Positions 1 through 4,935 of a DNA stretch of 5,308 bases are shown piece by piece (the first letter of the stretch is position 1; each line of letters starts with the position of its first letter). Origin of the DNA: JACQKD01 sp964614265. Lineage in GTDB: Bacteria; Patescibacteriota; Minisyncoccia; Phycocordibacterales; UBA918. The stretch covers positions 1 to 5,308 of the forward strand of contig CAZTKT010000041.1 of assembly GCA_964614265.1 (NCBI GenBank), written 5' to 3'. The notes beneath the pieces were generated by a model. That model did not search any database. It was not told the origin of the DNA and saw nothing but the letters and a program-made list of their open reading frames with translations. Both the position numbers and the translations under genes were made by a program.

Positions 1-5
1 GTTTT

Positions 6-35
6 TGCATACTGTCGTATGTTACGACAGTTGCA
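6..35. repeat. Inverted repeat (hairpin) downstream of the DUF192 gene
   Basis: Arms 6-18 and 24-35 pair over about 12 bp (core CTGTCGT / ACGACAG, loop 19-23, one bulged T at 10). It lies 25 nt beyond the stop of the minus-strand DUF192 gene, where a terminator would be expected. Read in that direction, however, it is followed by AAAAAC rather than a U-tract. On the plus strand it is followed by a short TTTC. It may therefore be an RNA 3'-end stabiliser, or a weak terminator for a gene to the left of the window. Confidence 0.4.
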
Positions 36-60
36 TTTCAAAGGGGAATTTTCAACCGAG

Positions 61-573
61 CTACTCTGGGGGGAGTACTGTGTCTTTCTTAAGATCTGCG
101 GGGATGAGTGTATGTGGCAGAGTAACCGTGTCACCAATCTTAATACCAAATGACTCAACATAATTCACGTTTGCCTCAATGACAAAGCGCACAGGTGCCA
201 CCGGTTCAAACGTTCGTGGGTACGTCTCTGGCTCCAAGCCACGAGTGATATCGACAACCTTAAACTGGTCGTTAATCCAAATAATATCAATCAATATATG
301 CATGTCCTGCATCCAGATTTTGTAGTAATCACTCGTATCAAAAATAAAAAGCATACCACTGGTCGCACCCAAGGAGGTACGCCCTCCCAAACCCTTTTCG
401 CGTAACGCATCAGTATCTGCCACCTCCACGTGTATTGGTACTCCCCCAACACGTGCTACATAATCGGGTATGGGGACATTCGGTAACACTGGCGGAGATG
501 ATTGAGGTGACATATACAAAAAATAGAATACCGGAAGTGCCACAATACCCAGAATGACTAGTACTTTAAACAT
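61..573 (-). CDS. Membrane-anchored DUF192 family protein
   Basis: A 170-aa protein of the DUF192 family (PF02643), whose biochemical role is unknown. Residues 3-20 form one N-terminal hydrophobic segment followed by a Pro/Ser-rich linker (22-36), so the domain is probably held outside the cytoplasmic membrane. The domain runs from about 43 to 152 and shows the family signature: R58-x-x-GLGGR (61-65), GMLFIF (73-78), the WM...DI stretch (87-97), and a final G-x-x-x-G-D near 143-148. The open frame extends to 624, overlapping the upstream regulator gene by 44 nt. I chose the ATG at 573 because it puts the hydrophobic anchor at the N-terminus and leaves a 7-nt gap after the regulator stop. No clear Shine-Dalgarno serves either start. 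A GAGG lies about 16 nt upstream, which is far. It is probably cotranscribed with the response regulator, although no functional link between the two families is known. Confidence 0.88.
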   Translation of the reverse strand: MFKVLVILGIVALPVFYFLYMSPQSSPPVLPNVPIPDYVARVGGVPIHVEVADTDALREKGLGGRTSLGATSGMLFIFDTSDYYKIWMQDMHILIDIIWINDQFKVVDITRGLEPETYPRTFEPVAPVRFVIEANVNYVESFGIKIGDTVTLPHTLIPADLKKDTVLPPE

Positions 574-580
574 AGACGTA

Positions 581-1378
581 TTAGAAAAGTCCTCGTGCGT
601 GTAACAATTCTTTAATCTTCTCAACCATTTCCTGTGGTAATGATTGTGCCTTCACCAGAAAACCAACCGCACCAAGTCTCTTACTTTCAGCGATGTCCTC
701 TACATGATCACGATTTGAAAACATCAGGACAGGAATGTCCTTATATCGCTCATCTGCTCGTATCGCCTTTAGGACATCTATGCCATTCATAATCGGCATC
801 GTGATATCGAGCACAATCAGTTGCGGTGTATCTTGTGCAATATGCGCAAGTACTTTCTCCCCAGAATCCACCACAGACACCGTAAATCCTTCCTGTGCAA
901 GATGCGTTGCAGTGATTGACGACAAAAAGGGATCGTCTTCGACAATTAATATATGGATATCCGAAAGTGCTCTACTGCCTCCCTCTCCTTCACTAGAGTG
1001 CCCCGATATATGCAACAGTGCATACACTTTCTCAAGTACCTCTGAGGGACTCAGCGCCGCTTTGATGATAGAGTCCCGTGCTCCCAGCGCCAACAACCGT
1101 TTGTGTTCTTCTGGCTCACCTGAATTTGAAACAATAAGAACCGGAATCGCTTTCAAAACTGGGTCGTGTTGCATCGCCGACAACACATCATATCCATCCC
1201 GCTTTGGCAGTGAAATATCAAGTAATACAATATCAGGTATGCTCTCCTGTATCTTCGCGAGACCTATCTCACCATCACCTTCCAGAAAAACCGTATGCCC
1301 ATCTGCTTTGAATTTCTCCACAAGCAATCCCCCAATCATCGCGTCATCCTCAACAATCACAATCGTCTTATGCTCCAT
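581..1378 (-). CDS. Tandem receiver-domain response regulator without output domain
   Basis: A 265-aa cytoplasmic phosphoacceptor made of two complete CheY-like receiver domains (PF00072) and nothing else. Domain 1 (about 5-122) has acidic residues D11/D12, phospho-acceptor D54 (LLDISLP), S84 and conserved K106. Domain 2 (about 141-262) has D148/D149, acceptor D191 (LDITMP), S221 and K243. A Ser/Gly/Glu-rich linker (about 124-138) separates them. All phosphorylation residues are present in both, so both should be competent. There is no DNA-binding, GGDEF or other effector domain, so it must act by protein contact or as a phosphate relay or sink. No histidine kinase lies in the window, so its partner is unknown. 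The ATG at 1378 sits 10 nt from a good -10 box and lacks a Shine-Dalgarno. It heads a likely two-gene unit with the DUF192 gene. Confidence 0.95.
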   Translation of the reverse strand: MEHKTIVIVEDDAMIGGLLVEKFKADGHTVFLEGDGEIGLAKIQESIPDIVLLDISLPKRDGYDVLSAMQHDPVLKAIPVLIVSNSGEPEEHKRLLALGARDSIIKAALSPSEVLEKVYALLHISGHSSEGEGGSRALSDIHILIVEDDPFLSSITATHLAQEGFTVSVVDSGEKVLAHIAQDTPQLIVLDITMPIMNGIDVLKAIRADERYKDIPVLMFSNRDHVEDIAESKRLGAVGFLVKAQSLPQEMVEKIKELLHARGLF

Positions 1379-1388
1379 ACGTGGCTAT

Positions 1389-1417
1389 AGTATACCCTAT
1401 GTCTCGCCTGTAGCACT
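1389..1417 (-). promoter_or_regulatory. Candidate promoter of the response regulator gene, nearly leaderless
   Basis: On the minus strand, TATACT (1389-1394, 5 of 6 to TATAAT) lies 10 nt before the ATG at 1378. The region 17 nt upstream (1412-1417, AGTGCT) is a poor -35. With ordinary spacing the transcript would start about 3-4 nt before the ATG, leaving no room for a Shine-Dalgarno, and none is seen. This is inferred from consensus matching only. Confidence 0.4.
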
Positions 1418-1489
1418 ATACATCTGCGGTGGATTGCGGAGATAGTGCGGAAAAAGATTCAAGATACCACTAAACTCCAATTTGCTCTG

Positions 1490-1550
1490 AATAGTGCTCC
1501 ACTTCATGGTTCTGAAATAGTCCACAAGTGGGAGACATCGGAACACTATT
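1490..1550. repeat. Nested inverted repeats in the intergenic spacer
   Basis: AATAGTGCTCC (1490-1500) is mirrored by GGAACACTATT (1540-1550) with one mismatch. Inside it, CCACTT (1499-1504) is mirrored by AAGTGG (1526-1531). The two stems share the CC at 1499-1500, so they compete in part. The repeat lies between the terminator of the minus-strand C39 operon and the promoter of the response regulator. It could be an operator, a structured RNA or remnant sequence. The open frames crossing it look non-coding. Confidence 0.35.
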
Positions 1551-1570
1551 ACTTTTGTACACCCCACAAT

Positions 1571-1612
1571 AAAAAAGAACCCCGGATGCTCTGGCAAGCA
1601 TACGGGGTCTTT
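1571..1612 (-). terminator. Intrinsic terminator of the barrel-peptidase operon
   Basis: Read on the minus strand, a GC-rich stem (CCCCG pairing with CGGGG, continued inward by ATGC / GCAT past one mismatch, loop 1590-1597) is followed by TTCTTTTTT (1571-1579). Outer A-T pairs lengthen the stem to about 1574-1612. It begins 23 nt beyond the stop of the C39 peptidase gene and has the classic Rho-independent shape, so it should end that operon before the response regulator unit. Confidence 0.85.
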
Positions 1613-1634
1613 GGGTCATGTTCCGTTCTCCTTA

Positions 1635-2294
1635 CTATCGTTGTTGCCATATCATCTGACGTCGCAACTCAAAGAAAGAGCGGGGCAACTTTGTCGGCTC
1701 TTTCAGAAGCTCAAGGTTGAACTCTCCGTCTGGGCGGACAATCATCAGTCCACCTGGATGCGCCCATTCCTTGCGCAACACTTCTGGCGTGCGCCATTCT
1801 GCAAGGAACTGCTTGCGAGAATGGTACACATTTCCGCGTGAGGGGTCTGCGAGCCAGACGGTATCTCCACTGACTCCACGGACTACCGCAAAATGACGAA
1901 GCGTACCTATTTCAAGGTATACCAGAACGGGTACAGTAGTCACGACACGTTCAAGTTCTCCAAGCGTGAACATTTTGCGTGTTGTTTTGTACCCCACTGA
2001 CTGCGCAAGAGCTTCAATCTCAAGGAGAGACATGCCATCTTTCATGGCTTTCTTCAACGCATCATCGCTTACCTGCTCGATGTACTTGCCTAATAACGCG
2101 GACTCGTCAAAGCGCGTGTCTCCGAACTGGTAGCGCATGATGGTGAGTAGAGACCCAAGCCCGCACGAATTGTCGAGTTCCTGTGTCGCGACCTCCCCAT
2201 ATCGCTCTTCGTCCCACGTTCTACGTCCTTCAGGTACTCTATGAACACATGATACAAAGAGCATCAGGGCGATCACTATGCAGAGAAATCGCAT
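1635..2294 (-). CDS. FapD-like C39 family cysteine peptidase, predicted lipoprotein
   Basis: A 219-aa stand-alone peptidase of family C39, the fold that cleaves after double glycine in bacteriocin exporters and, as FapD, acts in functional-amyloid (Fap) secretion. The active site is complete: oxyanion Gln38 and Cys44 in QELDNSCG, His134 in LRHFAVV, and Asp150 in LADPSRG. The spacing and the MRYQFGD and GMSLLEIEALAQSVGYK stretches match the FapD-like branch rather than the ABC-transporter-fused type. There is no transporter domain. Residues 1-15 are a hydrophobic signal and the LFVSC sequence at 12-16 reads as a lipobox, so Cys16 is probably lipidated and the enzyme periplasmic. Phe at -3 makes the box imperfect. 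A tail at about 190-219 (basic, ending WQQR) follows the domain. The ATG overlaps the upstream barrel stop as TGATG, with GGAGG (2300-2304) 5 nt away, so translation is probably coupled. The substrate is not known. The divergent secreted protein is a candidate. Confidence 0.9.
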   Translation of the reverse strand: MRFLCIVIALMLFVSCVHRVPEGRRTWDEERYGEVATQELDNSCGLGSLLTIMRYQFGDTRFDESALLGKYIEQVSDDALKKAMKDGMSLLEIEALAQSVGYKTTRKMFTLGELERVVTTVPVLVYLEIGTLRHFAVVRGVSGDTVWLADPSRGNVYHSRKQFLAEWRTPEVLRKEWAHPGGLMIVRPDGEFNLELLKEPTKLPRSFFELRRQMIWQQR

Positions 2295-3121
2295 CAGAAC
2301 CTCCGCGATATATTGAAGCCGACGGCGACATCAGGCGCACTTTTCGTGAGACCGAAGCTCATATACGGCGTGAGCCCAAGATTCGGCGTGATCTGATAGC
2401 TGATCTGCACTGTTGCAGAGGCAGTATCGTAGATGCCGCCTCGTGGTGGATTAAGAAAGCGCGTCCCAGAAAGTTCCAACCCCGCAGAAAGCGAATGGTT
2501 TAGATAGAAACCAACGCCTCCTACATAGTTGATACCATTGAGTCCTGTTTTCCAGTCATGCTCCCATGCAAGACCACCGAATAGAAACGCAGGGCGTAGT
2601 ACCGTCGCCACATTGAGGCCGAGGCGCGAGCGTATCCCAGGTTGACCGATTCCGTCTCTTCCAGTTGGAAGAGTGAGTCCGAATATTCCAGTCAGTTCAA
2701 ATGCTTTGACTGGCAGTGTAACAATCATTTGTACACTGACATCTCCTAAACCCCCAATGCTTGTCTGCTCCAGCGTTGCGTCGGGCGTTTCAATACGGCT
2801 TTGATTCCATTGCACTGGCACCGTGACTGACGTCTCAAGCCAATCGGTGATACCGTATGCAAACGAGCTTTGCAATGCAAGCGATCTACTGCTTGAATGT
2901 ATGCCAATTTCGCTCTTGTCTTCAAAAGCATACGCAACACCGAAGTTGAATCGGAACTCATGGGGTTTCAGTGATACCGTTTCCCCAACGCGATGCAATT
3001 CATAGACACGTTGTAGCTTTTCATCAATACCGAGTTCATCAACATTTTTTTGGTCTTGCGCATATGCCGGAAGCACAGCCAAATACAGCAGAACAGCGAC
3101 TAACATACTTCGTACACTCAC
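2294..3121 (-). CDS. FapF-like outer-membrane beta-barrel transporter
   Basis: A 275-aa exported protein with a clear Sec signal (1-21, cleavage after AYA), a short charged helix-like segment (about 26-48), then alternating amphipathic strands to a terminal Phe275 (ISRRF), the usual assembly signal of outer-membrane proteins. The segments YGITDWLETSVTVPV (89-103), GGLGDVSV (123-130) and LPTGRDG (151-157) resemble proteins annotated as 'transporter' (MetA phenol-degradation-like, PF13557) and FapF, the channel that exports Fap amyloid in Pseudomonas. FapF carries an N-terminal coiled coil and a plug helix. Only a short helix is possible here, so this is a trimmed version. The start is GTG with AAGGAG (3128-3133) 6 nt upstream. 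It is the first gene of a two-gene operon with a C39 peptidase, the pairing seen in fap loci. The barrel call is strong. The FapF analogy rests on recalled motifs plus context, and a small-molecule porin is the alternative. Confidence 0.85.
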   Translation of the reverse strand: MSVRSMLVAVLLYLAVLPAYAQDQKNVDELGIDEKLQRVYELHRVGETVSLKPHEFRFNFGVAYAFEDKSEIGIHSSSRSLALQSSFAYGITDWLETSVTVPVQWNQSRIETPDATLEQTSIGGLGDVSVQMIVTLPVKAFELTGIFGLTLPTGRDGIGQPGIRSRLGLNVATVLRPAFLFGGLAWEHDWKTGLNGINYVGGVGFYLNHSLSAGLELSGTRFLNPPRGGIYDTASATVQISYQITPNLGLTPYMSFGLTKSAPDVAVGFNISRRF

Positions 3122-3127
3122 GACAAT

Positions 3128-3133
3128 CTCCTT
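3128..3133 (-). promoter_or_regulatory. Shine-Dalgarno deciding the GTG start of the barrel gene
   Basis: The minus-strand reading AAGGAG lies 6 nt before the GTG at 3121. It supports GTG over the ATG five codons further in, which would truncate the signal peptide n-region. Confidence 0.75.
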
Positions 3134-3175
3134 ATGGGGGTGTCAAAACAACAAAGAATCCCGTACGGAACGAGA

Positions 3176-3204
3176 TTTACCTTCATAACTCTACAGCATA
3201 TAAT
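3176..3204 (+). promoter_or_regulatory. Candidate upstream promoter for the divergent secreted-protein gene
   Basis: TTTACC (3176-3181) and a perfect TATAAT (3199-3204) are separated by 17 bp. The predicted start is near 3211, leaving a leader of about 120 nt. It overlaps the minus-strand promoter region, so the two would compete. A second candidate lies just downstream, and the sequence alone cannot say which is used. Confidence 0.4.
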
Positions 3205-3216
3205 TTCAGTTGTCAC
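3188..3216 (-). promoter_or_regulatory. Candidate promoter of the barrel-peptidase operon
   Basis: On the minus strand, GTGACA (3211-3216, 5 of 6 to the -35 consensus) and TAGAGT (3188-3193, 4 of 6 to the -10) are spaced by 17 bp. This would give a leader of about 60 nt before the GTG at 3121. Its -35 box is 3 nt from the -35 box of a plus-strand promoter. Confidence 0.4.
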
Positions 3217-3219
3217 TGA

Positions 3220-3248
3220 TTGACTTCTTCATAGATTTAGTGTACGAT
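3220..3248 (+). promoter_or_regulatory. Candidate main promoter of the secreted-protein gene
   Basis: TTGACT (3220-3225, 5 of 6) and TACGAT (3243-3248, 4 of 6) are spaced by exactly 17 bp, a good sigma-70-type match. The predicted start near 3255 gives a leader of about 80 nt that contains the 12-bp palindrome. It lies back to back with the minus-strand candidate promoter. Confidence 0.5.
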
Positions 3249-3268
3249 ATCGGTCCGGGCATCTGTTC

Positions 3269-3280
3269 ATTGATATCAAT
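3269..3280. promoter_or_regulatory. Perfect 12-bp palindrome, candidate operator
   Basis: ATTGATATCAAT reads identically on both strands. It lies about 15-25 nt downstream of the predicted plus-strand transcription start, a position where a bound repressor would block elongation. A second GATATC core occurs at 3246-3251, overlapping the predicted -10. AT-rich 12-bp palindromes can arise by chance, so this is only suggestive. Confidence 0.35.
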
Positions 3281-3320
3281 TTCGCTATCAGAGTAGGTGT
3301 CCAAACGTGCCAAACGCCAT

Positions 3321-3327
3321 AAGGAGG
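3321..3327 (+). promoter_or_regulatory. Shine-Dalgarno deciding the GTG start at 3334
   Basis: AAGGAGG, complementary to the 16S rRNA 3' end, sits 6 nt before GTG 3334. It lies inside the longer open frame that begins at GTG 3307, which argues that the shorter start is real. The divergent barrel gene uses the same arrangement. Confidence 0.8.
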
Positions 3328-3333
3328 CGTACC

Positions 3334-3762
3334 GTGGTACAAGTACGGAAAGTTCGGAGGCTAGTGGTCGGAGTTCTTTGTGCGGCACTCATGTTTACAT
3401 CGGTTCCGCTGACCAACGCGGCACCAGTAGACAGGAAGACCGCCGCTGATCCAGCAGCTATCGTGCGGCATATCGAGCAAATGAATCTGCCCGATATGCC
3501 GGATACGCTGGCGGCGCAGTTACGAGGGGAAGGTCTGCAAGCCATTATCGTGGCGATTGTGGCACTTGTTGTTGTACATGGACCCAAGTTGCTGACGGCA
3601 CTCAATAACTGTACCCAAAACCCCAATTGTGCACGTTCTTTAGAAAGTAGGTGGAAGTGGGTCAGTAGTCCGAAGCAGCAGTTTAATGCGTTGAGAGATA
3701 GTATCCAGGAATTCCTTCCTAGAGTTTACAAACAGCTCTACAAAGGAGGACATCTGGCTTAA
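3334..3762 (+). CDS. Small secreted protein of unknown family, candidate export cargo
   Basis: A 142-aa protein I do not recognise. Residues 1-9 are basic (VRKVRR), 10-26 hydrophobic, and a signal peptidase site is plausible after TNA (about 29), giving a mature protein of about 113 residues. The mature chain has a polar helix-prone part (33-66), a strongly hydrophobic stretch of about 15 residues (68-82, rich in Ile, Val and Ala), a pair of cysteines in CTQNPNC (93-99) that could form a disulfide, and a basic/aromatic amphipathic C-terminal region (106-137) ending KGGHLA. It is transcribed divergently from the FapF-like channel and FapD-like peptidase, from adjoining promoters, with the same GTG plus AAGGAGG signal. 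I therefore infer that it is a partner or substrate of that unit. The Gly-Gly is only three residues from the end, so a normal double-glycine leader is not evident. It could instead be a membrane-active peptide precursor or an unrelated envelope protein. Confidence 0.75.
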   Translation: MVQVRKVRRLVVGVLCAALMFTSVPLTNAAPVDRKTAADPAAIVRHIEQMNLPDMPDTLAAQLRGEGLQAIIVAIVALVVVHGPKLLTALNNCTQNPNCARSLESRWKWVSSPKQQFNALRDSIQEFLPRVYKQLYKGGHLA

Positions 3763-3794
3763 TAGGAACACAGCGGTCCCTTGGTCGTGACGAG

Positions 3795-3830
3795 GTGTAC
3801 TCTTGGATTAGACTCAATCTTAGAGTACAC
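3795..3830. repeat. Long hairpin downstream of the secreted-protein gene
   Basis: GTGTACTCT (3795-3803) pairs perfectly with AGAGTACAC (3822-3830). Past one T-T mismatch, 3805-3809 pairs with 3816-3820 (one G-T pair), leaving a 6-nt loop AGACTC. That is about 14 bp in all. It is not followed by a T-run on either strand, so it is probably not an intrinsic terminator by itself. A 3'-end stabiliser, processing site or protein-binding site are options. Confidence 0.5.
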
Positions 3831-3846
3831 AGTTGTAAACGTTCAG

Positions 3847-3882
3847 AAAAAATCGCTGCTTGAGCTTGCTTGGGCAGCGATT
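3847..3882. terminator. Likely intrinsic terminator, best formed on the minus strand
   Basis: AATCGCTGC (3851-3859) and GCAGCGATT (3874-3882) form a perfect 9-bp stem that can be extended inward with G-T pairs. On the minus strand it is followed by TTTTTT (3847-3852), the stronger configuration. On the plus strand it is followed by the weaker TTCTCTTAT. It lies 88 nt past the stop of the secreted-protein gene and may work in both directions. Confidence 0.6.
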
Positions 3883-3914
3883 CTCTTATAAAATCAGACG
3901 GGTAGATAATTATT

Positions 3915-3923
3915 TGCTATAAG
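3915..3923 (+). promoter_or_regulatory. Candidate extended -10 promoter for the membrane-protein pair
   Basis: TGCTATAAG contains the TGn extension and TATAAG (5 of 6). The -35 region about 17 nt upstream (near 3895-3900) is poor, as is common for extended -10 promoters. The predicted start near 3930 would give a leader of about 44 nt to the TTG at 3974. Confidence 0.3.
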
Positions 3924-3973
3924 CCCTAACATTTCTGTTACCTTTTTTCACACTTTCTCTCTTACGTGAACGG

Positions 3974-4921
3974 TTGTCGCACGGACAGACCAGTCAGATA
4001 GGACAAGCAATTGGAGCGCTGATATGCGGCCTTTTTCTTATTGCTGAATGCATACTCCTCTACAGGTATGCGATGTCTTTTTCTCTTCTTCTGTACATGA
4101 GCGGTATCCTCATAATAATGAACTGGCTTTTGTTCTGGGGGTTTCGGGCTGGCTTTCGCAATGCTGGGCATGCATTTTCTTGGGGTACTTTATTCGAGGT
4201 TATTACTTCGCTCACCTGGAGGGGAGCTCTTTTGATGATAGTTTTGTTTGCATGCATGTGGAAGATATTTCTATCAGTTACGTATGGTTGGTTCACCGTC
4301 GGTATTCTGGATACTATCACCGTTCTTTCTATACTTTATACAGTATTATGTTTTCTAGTGCCCTATTCGCTGGCATATGTTTCCTCCACACAGCAGGCTA
4401 AGACAAAAAGAAATCGGGAATCTCCATCACTTATCGAAAAAATGATTTTTTTGACAGGTCTGCGGGCACTCTTTCATCGGGGTCACATTCCTTTGCAACA
4501 GAACATTGTCCGATGGATTTTGTACAGCATTATTCTGTTGACTTCTGTCGCTGATCTGTTAATTGAACCCTACGGTTCTCCTGGATTTACCGGCAGTGTA
4601 ATGGAATGTATTGTTTTGCTCTTGTCTCTTGTTGCGGCATGGTACGGGTTCAAGGCAGTACACAAAAAGTTTTCGTGGTTGCTTTTTATCAGCATTCAAT
4701 TAGCTTTTTTTTGGAGAGTGACTCTCGTCTTCTTGGTTGCATACCTTGGTTCAGTGTTGATGTCAGAACTGTTTGCTCTCCATCTTATTGAAACACTGCA
4801 GATAAGTGCGGTGACGACAGTGATTTTTTCTCCAGGGGCTTTTGTAGAAGAGGTCTTCTCAATTCTCCTCATTCCTCTGGCGATAGCATATGTGTACTCT
4901 GATCGTCGAGAAGTGCCGTAG
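3974..4921 (+). CDS. Polytopic integral membrane protein, unknown function
   Basis: A 315-aa protein I do not recognise. Hydrophobic segments lie at about 11-32, 35-57, 83-103, 106-135, 180-198, 208-227, 234-262 and 275-307, suggesting seven to nine membrane passes. A basic cytoplasmic-looking loop (about 138-180, KTKRNR and further Lys/Arg) divides two halves of four segments each. No catalytic motif is clear. GAFVEEVF near 288-295 recalls the EE pair of CPBP-type membrane proteases but lacks the following Arg and the paired His motifs. The start is uncertain. The frame opens with TTG at 3974 and no Shine-Dalgarno is visible. The first ATG (4073, residue 34) has only a weak ACAGG and would drop the first hydrophobic segment, so I keep TTG. 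T-rich composition reflects its hydrophobic residues. A small membrane-protein gene follows 14 nt later, probably in the same transcript. Confidence 0.75.
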   Translation: MSHGQTSQIGQAIGALICGLFLIAECILLYRYAMSFSLLLYMSGILIIMNWLLFWGFRAGFRNAGHAFSWGTLFEVITSLTWRGALLMIVLFACMWKIFLSVTYGWFTVGILDTITVLSILYTVLCFLVPYSLAYVSSTQQAKTKRNRESPSLIEKMIFLTGLRALFHRGHIPLQQNIVRWILYSIILLTSVADLLIEPYGSPGFTGSVMECIVLLLSLVAAWYGFKAVHKKFSWLLFISIQLAFFWRVTLVFLVAYLGSVLMSELFALHLIETLQISAVTTVIFSPGAFVEEVFSILLIPLAIAYVYSDRREVP

Positions 4922-4935
4922 CTTCTGTCTAGCCT

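Larger units (their letters stand above)
3763..3973. other. Intergenic spacer with two hairpins and a promoter candidate
   Basis: This stretch of 211 nt carries no convincing gene. It holds a long hairpin (3795-3830), a second hairpin with an adjoining A6/T6 tract (3847-3882), and a plus-strand promoter candidate near 3915-3923. It separates the secreted-protein gene from the downstream membrane-protein pair. Confidence 0.6.

Noticed and set aside
574..624. Longer N-terminus for the DUF192 protein
   Set aside because: It would overlap the regulator gene by 44 nt and place a polar charged stretch before the membrane anchor. ATG 573 fits better.
735..1445. Plus-strand open frame of 236 codons
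   Set aside because: It lies antisense to the well-supported two-receiver regulator, and its Ser/Cys/Ile-rich translation is typical of a shadow frame with no domain.
1397..1597. Minus-strand 66-codon frame and the plus-strand frame 1445-1720 in the spacer
   Set aside because: The first starts inside the C39 operon terminator and the second runs through it into the peptidase gene. Neither has a Shine-Dalgarno or a recognisable composition.
2183..2503. Plus-strand 106-codon frame across the barrel-peptidase junction
   Set aside because: It is antisense to two overlapping real genes and its Arg-rich translation shows no motif.
3307..3333. Longer start (GTG 3307) for the secreted protein
   Set aside because: The perfect AAGGAGG at 3321-3327 would lie inside the coding region. 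GTG 3334 is correctly spaced from it and gives a normal signal peptide.
3742..3749. AAAGGAGG at the end of the secreted-protein gene as a ribosome site for another gene
   Set aside because: It encodes the Lys-Gly-Gly near the C-terminus, and no credible start codon with an open frame follows.
3724..3762. C-terminal Gly-Gly as a C39 double-glycine leader site
   Set aside because: Family C39 cleaves after an N-terminal leader ending in GG. Here the GG is three residues from the C-terminus, so this is not a standard leader.
4835..4870. CPBP-type membrane protease motif in the large membrane protein
   Set aside because: Only an EE pair is present. The EExxxR arginine and the later histidine motifs of that family are missing.
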